NCBI GenBank assembly: GCA_050014395.1
Contig: JBEKDK010000016.1
Coordinates: forward strand, 1-64,000
Direction of reading: 5' to 3'
From: DASPOJ01 sp050014395
Lineage (GTDB): Bacteria; Acidobacteriota; Terriglobia; Acidiferrales; UBA7541
Length of the DNA stretch: 64,000 nucleotides
Shown: piece after piece, positions 15,752 through 24,187 of the stretch
Layout of the letters: every line of letters starts with the position of its first letter
Position numbering within the stretch: the stretch's first letter is position 1
Position numbers and translations under genes: made by a program
The notes under the pieces: model-generated
Database searches by the model: none
The model's input: only the letters and a program-made list of their open reading frames with translations
Told to the model about the DNA's origin: nothing

Positions 15752-17353
15752 ATGACGCCAAAAGTCGTCCTCCTCAATCCGTCTATGCAGACGGCCGGGT
15801 ACAGCATCATCACGCCGCGATGGCTGTTCGTCATCGCGGAAGCCACGCCCAGAGACATCGTCGGCGATCCCATCCTGGTTGACGAAGCCATCGAAGAGTT
15901 CGACGCCAGCATTCTGAATCCCGGCGACATTGTGGGAGTCGGCATCACGACGGGCAACGTCGCGCCGGCGTACGAGGCGGTGCGCCAGGCGAAGGCGCGG
16001 GGCGCAACTGTGGTCACCGGCGGCATTCACTCCACGATATTTCCCGACGAGCCGATCGAAATGGGCGCCGACGCGGTGGTCACAGGCAACGGGGACGTCG
16101 TCTGGAACACGGTGGTGCAAGATGCGCTGCGCGGCACGCTGCGGAAACGCTACGATGGCGGGCGCGTGCCCGGCGAAGGCTTGCTGAAAGCGCGCTGGGA
16201 TTTGCTCGATCCGCGGCACTACATGTTTGCGACGCTGCAAACCGTCGCGGGCTGTCCGGAGAATTGCAGCTTCTGCTCGGTATGGGTGACGGAAGGGCGC
16301 CAGCCGCGGCAGCGTCTGGCCGACAAGATCATCGAAGAAGCCAACGAATTGTACGATCGCGGCTTCCGCTTCATCGTTTTCGCCGACGACAATTTCAATC
16401 CCTCAACGCTGGGCCGCATCGCGCGTGAGCTGAGCCCGCAAAAAAGAAAAGAGCTTGAGCAGATCCGGCAAGAGCGCCTGGATTTCTTCGATGAATACGA
16501 CCGGCGCGTTCCGAAAAATCTCTACGCGTTCACGCAGATGACCGTCGAAGCCACCAGCGATCCCGAGTATCTCGCGGCCATGCACGACAAGATGCGGATT
16601 CGCGGGGCGCTGGTCGGCGTGGAATCGTTTTCCGAAGAAGGACTGAAGAGTGCCAACAAACAATGGAATCCCACGGGCCAGAGAATGGTGGAGACGATCC
16701 AGCAGATTCAGGACGCCGGAATTTGCGTGCTGAGCTCGATCATTTGCGGCTTGGAAACGGACACCGTCGATACGATTCGCACGATGCGGAATTTCGCGCT
16801 CGATTCGGGCACGATGCTGGCGCAATTCCCCGTCTATCACCCATATCCGGGCACGAAAGATTTCTACGAGATGGTGACGGACATCAAGAATGTGGAGAAG
16901 CCGGGATACACGCCCAAACATCAAACGCGCATTCCCGAAGAGCGCTTCTGGCTGAAGCGCGTGAACCCGCTAGACAGGATCAAGCACGCGAACATCAGCC
17001 GCACCGATCTGCTGATCGAGAATCAGAAATGCTGGACCTCGTTTTACTCGATCCGGCAAGCGTGGCGACGCGTGGGCATGGGGCGGCCGGGGACGTGGCC
17101 GCTGTTCGGAAAATTTACGTACGTGATGATGTGCCTGGCGTTCCGAAGAATTTACGGCGGACAGGGCATGGCCGCCGACGGCGTTCGCCGAAAACGTTTG
17201 GGCGTCACGACGAAAGTGATCATCAAACTTGGCTTGGCCACGTACAACCACTTCTACCGAAAAGAGCTGGGCGGCCGCATCGGCCAACCGTGGGCGCAAA
17301 CCGCTCGACCCTCAGCGCAACCTTCAATCGACACACCCTCCGCACCGAACTAA
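15752..17353 (+). CDS. B12-binding-domain radical SAM protein, substrate unknown
   Basis: 533 residues. An N-terminal Rossmann-like B12-binding domain (about 1-140; GVGITTGNVAP, VVTGGIHSTIFPDE) lacks the DxHxxG cobalamin-ligating His, as in BchE-type members. The radical SAM core carries the 4Fe-4S site GCPENCSFC (CxxxCxxC) near residue 170, followed by a TIM barrel to about 400 and a C-terminal region with basic and hydrophobic helices. Such enzymes methylate or rearrange unactivated carbons, for example in hopanoid, chlorophyll or phosphonate pathways. I cannot assign a substrate, and no biosynthetic partners sit beside it. The stop codon overlaps that of the converging gene (17350-17353). 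Confidence 0.8.
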   Translation: MTPKVVLLNPSMQTAGYSIITPRWLFVIAEATPRDIVGDPILVDEAIEEFDASILNPGDIVGVGITTGNVAPAYEAVRQAKARGATVVTGGIHSTIFPDEPIEMGADAVVTGNGDVVWNTVVQDALRGTLRKRYDGGRVPGEGLLKARWDLLDPRHYMFATLQTVAGCPENCSFCSVWVTEGRQPRQRLADKIIEEANELYDRGFRFIVFADDNFNPSTLGRIARELSPQKRKELEQIRQERLDFFDEYDRRVPKNLYAFTQMTVEATSDPEYLAAMHDKMRIRGALVGVESFSEEGLKSANKQWNPTGQRMVETIQQIQDAGICVLSSIICGLETDTVDTIRTMRNFALDSGTMLAQFPVYHPYPGTKDFYEMVTDIKNVEKPGYTPKHQTRIPEERFWLKRVNPLDRIKHANISRTDLLIENQKCWTSFYSIRQAWRRVGMGRPGTWPLFGKFTYVMMCLAFRRIYGGQGMAADGVRRKRLGVTTKVIIKLGLATYNHFYRKELGGRIGQPWAQTARPSAQPSIDTPSAPN

Positions 17354-18207
17354 AAAGGCAGGCGCAGCGAGAGAATGCCGTTGTGGTTGTTGGTGTGAAA
17401 ATGCGTCGCGGCAATTTGAAAGCCGCCGCCAACCGTAAAGTTCAACCTTCTCCAAATATGAAGTCTCCCGATAACGAGGCCAGGAGTCACAAATGTTTGC
17501 TTCTTTCCGTCGTTCTTGCCCTCCGCGAACAGCGATGAATTGAACTCCACTTCGGGCCAGAACTTGCGAAGCACTCGGTACTGAAGAGCATTGTTCCAGT
17601 TGTAGGTTCTTCCGATCACGGCGGTATCGCCCGCCGGCAGTGTGGCGCCAAGGGTTCCCTGAACGTCGAAATAGCCGAAGCCCTTTCCGTAGGCAATCGT
17701 CGGCGTAAGGATTGCGCGCAGCGCTCCATTGCCATGCGTCCCAGTGGGCGCGCTCACGGCGAAGAATGCCGTCAGGATGTAGTTGCCGTGCTTCTCATCG
17801 GCAGACAGCAACCGATACTTGATCAAAGCTTGAAAATCGCCGAAGCCGTTGGGGACAGCCGGATTGTTGTGCACGACGTACGGAGGCACGCTGAAGATCA
17901 CCTCCACCCTCTTAAGAGGAATCAATTCCAGACCTTTGCTGCCGCCGTAGTTTTCGGCAGTAATGCCGGCATTGCTTCTCTGCCACGCAACATCGTAGCG
18001 AAACTCCTCTTCAAGCCGCGGCGTTGTCGTGGCCACGGGAGTGATCCAGTGAGGCTGCTCCGATTGTGTCTCATCCACGCGAGCGAACCATTTGCCGATA
18101 CAGCTCGAATCATTTGTGCTGGCGGTCTGGCTTCCGGTACTTTGACCGAAAGCGAAAATCGGCAATAGCAAGAGTGCGGTGATCGCGATTACTGGATGCC
18201 AGCGCAT
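17350..18207 (-). CDS. Outer-membrane transporter-like beta-barrel protein
   Basis: 285 residues from the ATG at 18207; a GTG 12 codons earlier is an alternative. Signal peptide at about 1-22 (HPVIAITALLLLPIFAFGQ). The rest is rich in alternating aromatic/polar strands with no TM helix (TAFFAVSAPTGTHGNGA, TPTIAYGKGFGYFDVQG, WNNALQYRVL) and ends in LSLRLPF, a terminal Phe typical of outer-membrane barrels. The pattern resembles the MetA-pathway-of-phenol-degradation/transporter-like family. Cargo unknown. Convergent with the radical SAM gene, their stop codons overlapping by 4 bases. Confidence 0.65.
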   Translation of the reverse strand: MRWHPVIAITALLLLPIFAFGQSTGSQTASTNDSSCIGKWFARVDETQSEQPHWITPVATTTPRLEEEFRYDVAWQRSNAGITAENYGGSKGLELIPLKRVEVIFSVPPYVVHNNPAVPNGFGDFQALIKYRLLSADEKHGNYILTAFFAVSAPTGTHGNGALRAILTPTIAYGKGFGYFDVQGTLGATLPAGDTAVIGRTYNWNNALQYRVLRKFWPEVEFNSSLFAEGKNDGKKQTFVTPGLVIGRLHIWRRLNFTVGGGFQIAATHFHTNNHNGILSLRLPF

Positions 18208-18294
18208 GTCTGTGCAATGCTCCCTTCTCCCAAAGAGTGTCACGACAATCCCTGCTCAGTTGTTGAGGCGCCGTACCGCGGCCTCACGTGCCCC

Positions 18295-18340
18295 GAAAAA
18301 ACAAAGGGCCCGCGCACCAGACAGACTGGCGAGCGGGCCG
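18295..18340 (-). terminator. Strong rho-independent terminator after the encapsulin/cysteine desulfurase operon
   Basis: Reading the minus strand: GGCCCGC, a 1x1 mismatch, CGCCAG, loop TCTGT, CTGGTG, GCGGGCC, then CTTTGTTTTTT. This gives a 13-pair stem (one G-T) with a U-run. It lies about 170 bases downstream of the cysteine desulfurase stop and is correctly oriented for that operon. Confidence 0.85.
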
Positions 18341-18508
18341 ATTCGCGAACGTTGCGAAATCCTTGTGGCTAAGAGGTCATTCGCCTCCGCGCCCGCCCAG
18401 CAAGCTAGTGGCTCGGTGCATGGGGCGGCGACAACATGCTAGGAATCCAAACTGCCTATTGCTCACGGAATTAGAATTCCACCTCAAGATAAACTCCTTT
18501 GCGATTCG

Positions 18509-20488
18509 CTAAACCATGCCGCCGGCTCGGCCTTGCGTTAAGTTCCACAGCGCTGCGACCAGCGCGTCAACATCCTCGCAGGTGTTGTAGAGCGCGAGCG
18601 AGGCGCGCACGCTGCTTTCAAGACCGAAGCGACGATGAATCGGTTGGGCGCAGTGATGTCCGGCGCGCACGGCGATGCCGGCGGCATTCAGCGCGGTGCC
18701 GACATCCTCATTGCGGAAGCCATCCACGACAAATGAGAGCACGCTGGTTTTTTCTTTGGCCGTGCCGATCAAATGAAGGCCGGGGACCGTTTGCAACGCG
18801 TCGATGGCGTAGCCCAGAAGATCGTGCTCATAGCGCGAGATGTTGTACATACCGATGCGCTCGATGTAGTCGATCGCGGCGCCGAGTCCGACGGCATCGG
18901 CGATACTGCCGGTGCCCGCTTCAAAGCGCTGCGGCGGATCGCTGTAAACCGTTTTCTCGAACGTGACATCGGAGATCATGCTACCACCGCCCTGCCAGGG
19001 TTGGGTGTGTTCGAGGATATCGAGCTTGCCGTAAACCGCGCCGATTCCGGTCGGCGCGAATACCTTGTGTCCTGAGAAGACGTAGAAATCGCAATCGAGC
19101 GATTGCACATCCGTCTGCATGTGGGATACGGCTTGCGCGCCGTCGATCAACACCTTGGCGCCGTAGCGATGGGCCAGCTCGATCATGCGCTTCGCCGGCG
19201 TGACGGTGCCCAACGCGTTTGAAACTTGCGCGAACGCGACGAGGCGCGTGCGCGGTCCGAGCAGCTTGGCGTACTCATCGAGAAGAATTTGCCCCGAATC
19301 GTCGACGGGAGCGACGCGCAACCGCGCGCCCTTCTCCTTACACAGCATTTGCCAGGGCACGATATTGGCGTGGTGCTCGAGCCAAGTGATGACGATCTCG
19401 TCGTCCTTCTGGATGCTCTGACGTCCCCAACTTTGCGCCACGAGATTGATGCCTTCGGTGGCGCCGCGAACGAAAACAATTTCCCGCGCGTTGGAGGCAT
19501 TCACGAAGCGGCGGACTTTGGCGCGCGCGCCCTCGTACGCATCGGTGGCGCGGGCGGCCAGTTCGTGCGCGGCGCGATGCACGTTGGAATTTTCGTGCGT
19601 GTAAAAATAGGTCAGACGATCGATCACGGCTTGCGGCTTCTGCGTGGTGGCGGCGTTATCGAGCCACACCAGCGGCCGGCCGTTCACGCGCTCTCGCAAA
19701 ATTGGAAAGTCGCGGCGAATCTCTCCGATTTCAAATGGGCGCGACGACAAATCCAAATCAGGCATCGACACAGCTTCCGAGCGCAGCGGTTCGACGACGG
19801 GAACCACGTCGACGGATGTGAGTTGCCGGATTCCTTCGAGGAAGCGATCGAATGTCGGTTGGCCCGTCGCGTCGGGACGCTGCCACGATCCCGGCACGAG
19901 CGGCGCGCCGAAGTTCTCGGCGCCCGAGAGCGGGATCGCGGTTGGGATGCCGCCGTACGCCGGCGAGGGTTCCTTCGCCGGGCCTTTCGCCGGGGCCGGC
20001 TGGGGCTGCGGCGACGAGCGCGCGGGCGCGGCGGTGTCGGTGAAAAGCGGACGGGCATCTTTCAAGAATGAAAAGGAAGTGGGAACGGTCAAGCCGGCGA
20101 ATCCCAATTGGCCGGGAAACTCCGGAAGAGACGCCCCCGGAATCGCTGGGATCGGCGGCACAAGAGAAGGCGAGAGCGCCGATCTATCCGATCCACTGCC
20201 GAGCGTGGAGATCGCATCGATGAAATCGGCTTCGGTGAGCGCCGTGGCATTCGCCGGCGCGGCCGGCGCGGATTCTGCCGCGATAGCCGACGACGGCGCT
20301 TCGCCGGCAGGAAAGCTACCAGCGAATTGTGCAGCTCCGGGCAAGGCGGTGAAAAATTCGGTAGCCATGCGCGCGAGAACCGCCGGATCGGGCAAGTTGG
20401 CAGGCAGCTCCGTGCCGCTCCAGGTGTCTACCGGCAGATCGGTTTTTTGCGCCCCTGGCGCCGCGGGTTTTGGTTCACTTGGCGTCAT
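18509..20488 (-). CDS. Cysteine desulfurase with long N-terminal encapsulin cargo domain
   Basis: 659 residues; ATG at 20488 overlaps the shell gene by 14 bases. Residues about 255-655 are a complete SufS-type (group II) cysteine desulfurase: WLDNAATTQKP, THENSNVHRAAHEL, PLP-binding Lys475 in SGHKVFAPTG, catalytic Cys613 in GHHCAQPIHRRFG. It removes sulfur from cysteine as persulfide, giving alanine. Residues 1-250, absent from ordinary SufS (about 410 residues), are Pro/Ala-rich and low complexity with short conserved-looking islands (LPDPAVLARMATEFFTALP at 32-50; PEFPGQLGFAGLTVP near 122-136). Such extensions direct cysteine desulfurases into Family 2A encapsulins. Adjacency to the shell gene supports this strongly. 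No sufBCD genes nearby, so a storage role is more likely than Fe-S assembly. Confidence 0.93.
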   Translation of the reverse strand: MTPSEPKPAAPGAQKTDLPVDTWSGTELPANLPDPAVLARMATEFFTALPGAAQFAGSFPAGEAPSSAIAAESAPAAPANATALTEADFIDAISTLGSGSDRSALSPSLVPPIPAIPGASLPEFPGQLGFAGLTVPTSFSFLKDARPLFTDTAAPARSSPQPQPAPAKGPAKEPSPAYGGIPTAIPLSGAENFGAPLVPGSWQRPDATGQPTFDRFLEGIRQLTSVDVVPVVEPLRSEAVSMPDLDLSSRPFEIGEIRRDFPILRERVNGRPLVWLDNAATTQKPQAVIDRLTYFYTHENSNVHRAAHELAARATDAYEGARAKVRRFVNASNAREIVFVRGATEGINLVAQSWGRQSIQKDDEIVITWLEHHANIVPWQMLCKEKGARLRVAPVDDSGQILLDEYAKLLGPRTRLVAFAQVSNALGTVTPAKRMIELAHRYGAKVLIDGAQAVSHMQTDVQSLDCDFYVFSGHKVFAPTGIGAVYGKLDILEHTQPWQGGGSMISDVTFEKTVYSDPPQRFEAGTGSIADAVGLGAAIDYIERIGMYNISRYEHDLLGYAIDALQTVPGLHLIGTAKEKTSVLSFVVDGFRNEDVGTALNAAGIAVRAGHHCAQPIHRRFGLESSVRASLALYNTCEDVDALVAALWNLTQGRAGGMV

Positions 20489-21419
20489 GATAATTTCCGA
20501 CTTCGACGTCCTCGAGCGCCGCGATTGCGTCGTCGGTCAGAATGGCCGCGGAGCAGTATAGGGAGATCAAGTAGGAGGCCAGCGATTTGTTGTTGATGCC
20601 CATGAAGCGGACGGAGAGGCCGGGGGTCTGCTCGCCGGGCAATCCAGGCTGGAACAGTCCGATCACGCCCTGTTTCCTTTCGCCGACGCGCAGAAGAAGG
20701 ATATTCGTTTTACCCTTGGCGCCTTTAGGCTTTTCCTGGCCGTCGACGTTCAATTTCTCGGTGGGGAAAATCGGAACTCCGCGCCAAGTGACGAACGGAG
20801 ACCCAAATAGCGTGACGGTTGGCGGTGGCACGCCGCGCAGCGTGCACTCACGGCCGAACGCGGCGATGGCGCGCGGATGCGCCAGGAAGAAGGAAGGCTC
20901 CTTCCAAACTTTGCTGAGCAGCTCATCGAGATCGTCCGGCGTGGGCGAACCTTTGCGCGCCTTGACGCGCTGCGACGGCGCGACATTCTTCAGCAAGCCG
21001 TAATCGTCGTTGTTGATCAGTTCACTTTCCTGGCGCTCTTTGACGGTTTCGACCGTCAGGCGGATTTGCTCCTTGATCTGGTCGTAGGGATTGCTGTAGA
21101 GATCGGAAACTCGCGTCTGGACGTTCAAGACGTTGGAGATGGCGCACAGTGTGTATTCGCGCGGTTTTTCTTCGTAGTCAACGAAGGTTTCCGGCAGGGT
21201 CGTCTCTTTCGGGTCGCTGCCGCCGCAGGCCACTGCGACAGCCTCTTCATGGACGACGCGGTTGACGCGAAACACACCGGCCTCCAGCGGCTTCCAATCC
21301 AACAAGCGGACGAGCCAGCGCGGCGTGATGGCCGAATACTGCGGCGGAGTCTTGATGATATTTGCAAGCTGCGATGCTGCGCGGTCACCCAGCGCGTGGT
21401 GCGATGTAGTATCAGGCAT
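20475..21419 (-). CDS. Family 2A encapsulin shell protein (SrpI-like)
   Basis: 314 residues from the ATG at 21419, with AAGGGG seven bases upstream. The sequence has the HK97-fold Family 2 encapsulin pattern: an N-terminal arm (ALGDRAASQLANIIKTPPQ, ITPRWLVRLLDW, EAGVFRVNRVV), the E-loop region (EYTLCAISNVLNVQTRVSDL), and the P- and A-domain segments ending PGLSVRFMGINNKSLASYLI. There is no cyclic-nucleotide-binding domain, so type 2A rather than 2B. Shell subunits self-assemble into an icosahedral protein nanocompartment in the cytoplasm. The cysteine desulfurase with a cargo extension follows immediately with overlapping frames. In cyanobacterial relatives the shell is induced by sulfur starvation; regulation here is not visible. 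Often misannotated as a phage capsid or as SrpI. Confidence 0.93.
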   Translation of the reverse strand: MPDTTSHHALGDRAASQLANIIKTPPQYSAITPRWLVRLLDWKPLEAGVFRVNRVVHEEAVAVACGGSDPKETTLPETFVDYEEKPREYTLCAISNVLNVQTRVSDLYSNPYDQIKEQIRLTVETVKERQESELINNDDYGLLKNVAPSQRVKARKGSPTPDDLDELLSKVWKEPSFFLAHPRAIAAFGRECTLRGVPPPTVTLFGSPFVTWRGVPIFPTEKLNVDGQEKPKGAKGKTNILLLRVGERKQGVIGLFQPGLPGEQTPGLSVRFMGINNKSLASYLISLYCSAAILTDDAIAALEDVEVGNYHDAK

Positions 21420-21627
21420 CAAAAATCCCCTTTTGCGGAATGCGAATGCTCGCTGTCTGCGTCCTGCGGCGCAAGAGCAGCAGTCCGAGTGCGTAAAACC
21501 CAGTTATGGTAGCAGGAAATGGGAGGCGGGTGATAACCCGCGCGCGATCGCCCGTCGACGGTTAAGACGGCCGGGCGGAAATCGCGCGTGAGTTAATTGA
21601 CGCCGTTCGGTCCGAGGGCCGGTCCTG

Positions 21628-21876
21628 TCAGGTCCTTTTGATTAGGCGAACCAGCCAGAGCAGGATGAGCGCGCCAACCAATGAGATCACTAAGCGCCCG
21701 ATCAGGCCGTAGGAGACGATGCCGATCAATCCAAACAGGAAGCTGCCGAGAATCGAACCTAGGATGCCGACGACCAAGTCTCCGAGTAGGCCAAAGCCGC
21801 CACCCTTCCACAGCTTTCCCGCAAGCCAGCCAACCAGGATTCCGATCAGAATGACCCAAACCCAATAGGACACCAT
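21628..21876 (-). CDS. GlsB/YeaQ/YmgE family membrane protein
   Basis: 82 residues; ATG preceded by GAGGTGACGCG. Small, almost entirely hydrophobic, three predicted TM helices with Gly-rich turns (WVWVILIGILVGWLAGKLWK, GLLGDLVVGILGSILGSFL). This is the transglycosylase-associated / stress-response membrane protein family, often induced by general stress, with unknown biochemical role. Monocistronic between the encapsulin operon and a TonB-like gene. Confidence 0.88.
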   Translation of the reverse strand: MVSYWVWVILIGILVGWLAGKLWKGGGFGLLGDLVVGILGSILGSFLFGLIGIVSYGLIGRLVISLVGALILLWLVRLIKRT

Positions 21877-21991
21877 CGCGTCACCTCATGTGTGGAGTGA
21901 GCGGTCCAAATTGCGCGCGCCCGGCGCATGGTATCAGAAAAGCGCCGAGAAGCAATAACCCGTTCGCGCATCCGGACCAGCGGGTGAAACA

Positions 21992-22735
21992 TCAGTTGCC
22001 GGCCATCGTGAACACGACGGTGATGGTTGTGTCGACCTCGACGGGCTCGTTGTTCAGCAGCGTGGGCTGATAGCGCCACCGGCGGACGGCATCAAGCGCC
22101 GCCTGGATCAGCAGAGCAGGGCCGGAAATCACGGTGAGTTCCGCAACGCGCCCGTCCTCAGCGATGATCGCGTGCAGCACAACCGTGCCTTGAATGCGCG
22201 CTTGGCGCGCCAGCGGCGGATATTCGGGCAGCGGCTGGCTGATCAGTTTGGCCTGTTGAACGTTGCTGCGCTGGTAGATGCGCGGCTGACTCGGCTTGGG
22301 GATTGGCGGCGCAACCGGAGGCGTTCCGATGTTTAGAATGCCTATCATCGCAGCGTTTGACGCTGCCGTGTTGTCGCCACCCGTCGCGCCGATTACTCCG
22401 GTGCCGGGCAATTCCGGCGGCGGCGCCGGCTCCCTGATCATGCTCACTCCAGGGGGAATTGAAGGCGGTGCGGTGAAAATGCCGGGCCGCGGCCGGCGCC
22501 CGGCCGAATTTGTATTTCCACTGTGCACCAGCGCCGGCGGCGCGGCCGCGGGCGGAGGAGTGGGCGCCGTGATGATCATGTTCAGCAGCGCCTTGGGAAG
22601 CGCCCGCGTGTAGATCAGCGGGATTAGCACCAGAATCGCCAAGACAAAAAGTTGGACGACCATGGACACGGTGACGGTCCAGGGTTTTCGGTTGCCCTGC
22701 GTGGCTGCGCTCGATTCAACCAGATCGTTGAACAT
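21992..22735 (-). CDS. TonB-like energy transducer
   Basis: 247 residues. Short cytoplasmic N-terminus, one TM anchor (about 20-43, VSMVVQLFVLAILVLIPLIY), a Pro-rich periplasmic spacer (PTPPPAAAPP and onward), and a C-terminal TonB domain (about 165-245: PEYPPLARQARIQGTVVLHA, RRWRYQP). TonB passes proton-motive energy to outer-membrane receptors such as the one at the window start. No exbB/exbD partner is adjacent. The anchor is longer and more internal than in E. coli TonB, as usual for acidobacterial paralogues. Confidence 0.87.
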   Translation of the reverse strand: MFNDLVESSAATQGNRKPWTVTVSMVVQLFVLAILVLIPLIYTRALPKALLNMIITAPTPPPAAAPPALVHSGNTNSAGRRPRPGIFTAPPSIPPGVSMIREPAPPPELPGTGVIGATGGDNTAASNAAMIGILNIGTPPVAPPIPKPSQPRIYQRSNVQQAKLISQPLPEYPPLARQARIQGTVVLHAIIAEDGRVAELTVISGPALLIQAALDAVRRWRYQPTLLNNEPVEVDTTITVVFTMAGN

Positions 22736-22880
22736 ATCGCACCGTCCATCGAAGCGATGCGCCTCGCGGGGCCTTCTGGAAAGCTCTGCCGCGCGCGCCT
22801 ACTCCGTTAGACACCAATTCGCGCGCGCAGTTCCCTGCTTCTGAATTATTGGCGCGAACTCAATTCAAAACTGGGGGATT

Positions 22881-22957
22881 TGGAGGCGCGGGTGGGATTT
22901 GAACCCACGCGTGGAGGTTTTGCAGACCTCTCCCTTAAACCTCTTGGGTACCGCGCC
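22881..22957 (-). tRNA. tRNA-Cys (anticodon GCA)
   Basis: Minus strand: acceptor GGCGCGG/CCGCGCC, discriminator T, encoded CCA, anticodon stem GAGGT/ACCTC around loop CTGCAAA (anticodon GCA), T-arm GTGGGTTCAAATCCCAC. 77 bases including CCA. The gene for its synthetase, cysS, lies about 3.3 kb away on the same strand. Confidence 0.95.
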
Positions 22958-23019
22958 TCAGAATTGCAAGTATAGCGAAAATCGACAACGTCCGCCTCAG
23001 GCTGCGCGCCGCGAGCCGG

Positions 23020-24036
23020 CTAAGTCTTCGGCGGATCAAGCTGCGCCTCGCGCATGAAGCGAGCCGATTCCTCCGGCGGCGTGGGACAAATGTAAAAGCC
23101 CGAACCCCATTCAAATCCGGCCACCTTTGTGAGCACCGGGATAATTTCGATGTGCCAATGGTAATGCGGATTGGTTTCTTCGCCAACGGGCGACGTGTGG
23201 ATCATGAAATTGTACGGCGGGTGATCGAGCACGGCGTCCAATCGCGCCAGCGTCTCCTTCAGCATCTGCGCCAGGCTGGCGAAAATCGCGCTTTGATTGT
23301 TTTCAAACGCGGAGCTGTGCGCCTTCGGCAGCAGCCACATCTCAAAGGGAAACCGCGGGGCGTAGGGCGCGAGCGCGATGAACGCGTCGTTTTCGGCGAT
23401 CACGCGCGTCTTCGTTTCCAGTTCCTGGCGAATCATGTCGCAGAAAATGCAGCGCTCCTTATCCTGATAGTAGTGGCGCGCGGCATCGACTTCTTCGCGG
23501 ACGCGTTTGGGCACGATCGGCAGCGCGATCAATTGCGAATGCGGATGCTCGAGCGACGCGCCGGCGGCCTCGCCGTGGTTCTTGAAAATTAGAACGTAGC
23601 GGAATCGCTTGTCGTTCTTCAGATCGAGCACGCGGTCGCGCATCGCGAACAGCACGTCCTCGACGGCGCGCGCCGGGAGCGTCGCGAGCGTGCTGGCATG
23701 CTCGGGCGTCTCGATGATCACTTCATGCGCGCCCACGCCGTTCATGCGATCGAACAGGCCTTCGCCCTGGCGATCGAGTTCCCCTTCGATCCCCAGCGCG
23801 GGAAATTTATTGGCTACAACGCGCACGCGCCATCCGGGAGTGTTCGGCGCGCCGTTCTCGCGGCCGAACTGCAGGATTTCCGGCGGCGTCTTGCTTTCGT
23901 TCCCCGGGCAGAATGGACAGAATCCGGTCCCTTTGATTTGCACGCTCTGGCGAGCGAAATCGCTCGGCCGCTTGGCGCGGTCGGTGGAAATGATCACCCA
24001 GCGACCTGTGATGAGGTCCCTACGAAGTTCCGGCAA
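23020..24036 (-). CDS. galT: Galactose-1-phosphate uridylyltransferase
   Basis: 338 residues. Leloir pathway enzyme that exchanges UMP between UDP-glucose and galactose 1-phosphate, in the cytoplasm. HIT-superfamily active site SLEHPHSQ with the nucleophilic His, zinc-type Cys pairs (FCPFCPG; RCIFCDM), and a second HIT half (NFMIHTSPVGEETNPHYHWH). The start is a TTG at 24036, decided by a perfect AGGAGG at 24042-24047 with a 5-base spacer; the ATG inside that spacer is out of frame. No galK or galE in the window. Confidence 0.93.
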   Translation of the reverse strand: MPELRRDLITGRWVIISTDRAKRPSDFARQSVQIKGTGFCPFCPGNESKTPPEILQFGRENGAPNTPGWRVRVVANKFPALGIEGELDRQGEGLFDRMNGVGAHEVIIETPEHASTLATLPARAVEDVLFAMRDRVLDLKNDKRFRYVLIFKNHGEAAGASLEHPHSQLIALPIVPKRVREEVDAARHYYQDKERCIFCDMIRQELETKTRVIAENDAFIALAPYAPRFPFEMWLLPKAHSSAFENNQSAIFASLAQMLKETLARLDAVLDHPPYNFMIHTSPVGEETNPHYHWHIEIIPVLTKVAGFEWGSGFYICPTPPEESARFMREAQLDPPKT

Positions 24037-24041
24037 CGCAT

Positions 24042-24047
24042 CCTCCT
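24042..24047 (-). promoter_or_regulatory. Perfect Shine-Dalgarno that sets the galT TTG start
   Basis: AGGAGG on the minus strand, five bases before TTG (24036-24034). The nearby ATG, directly after AGGAGG, is in another frame and too close, so the TTG start is preferred. Confidence 0.75.
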
Positions 24048-24187
24048 AGAAAGCGTTCGCGCGATACATCGAACAAATGATCTTAATACGGACGAATGGC
24101 AGGGCAAACGGGAACCGCGAGGACGGTTTCCTAGCTGGACCTATGGGATTCCGCGCAATTCAAATCGGACTGCGTGATCGCGCGCGG

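Noticed and set aside
20475..21419. Phage capsid origin of the HK97-fold protein
   Set aside because: No portal, terminase, tail or integrase genes nearby, and the neighbour is a cysteine desulfurase with a cargo extension, so encapsulin fits and prophage does not.
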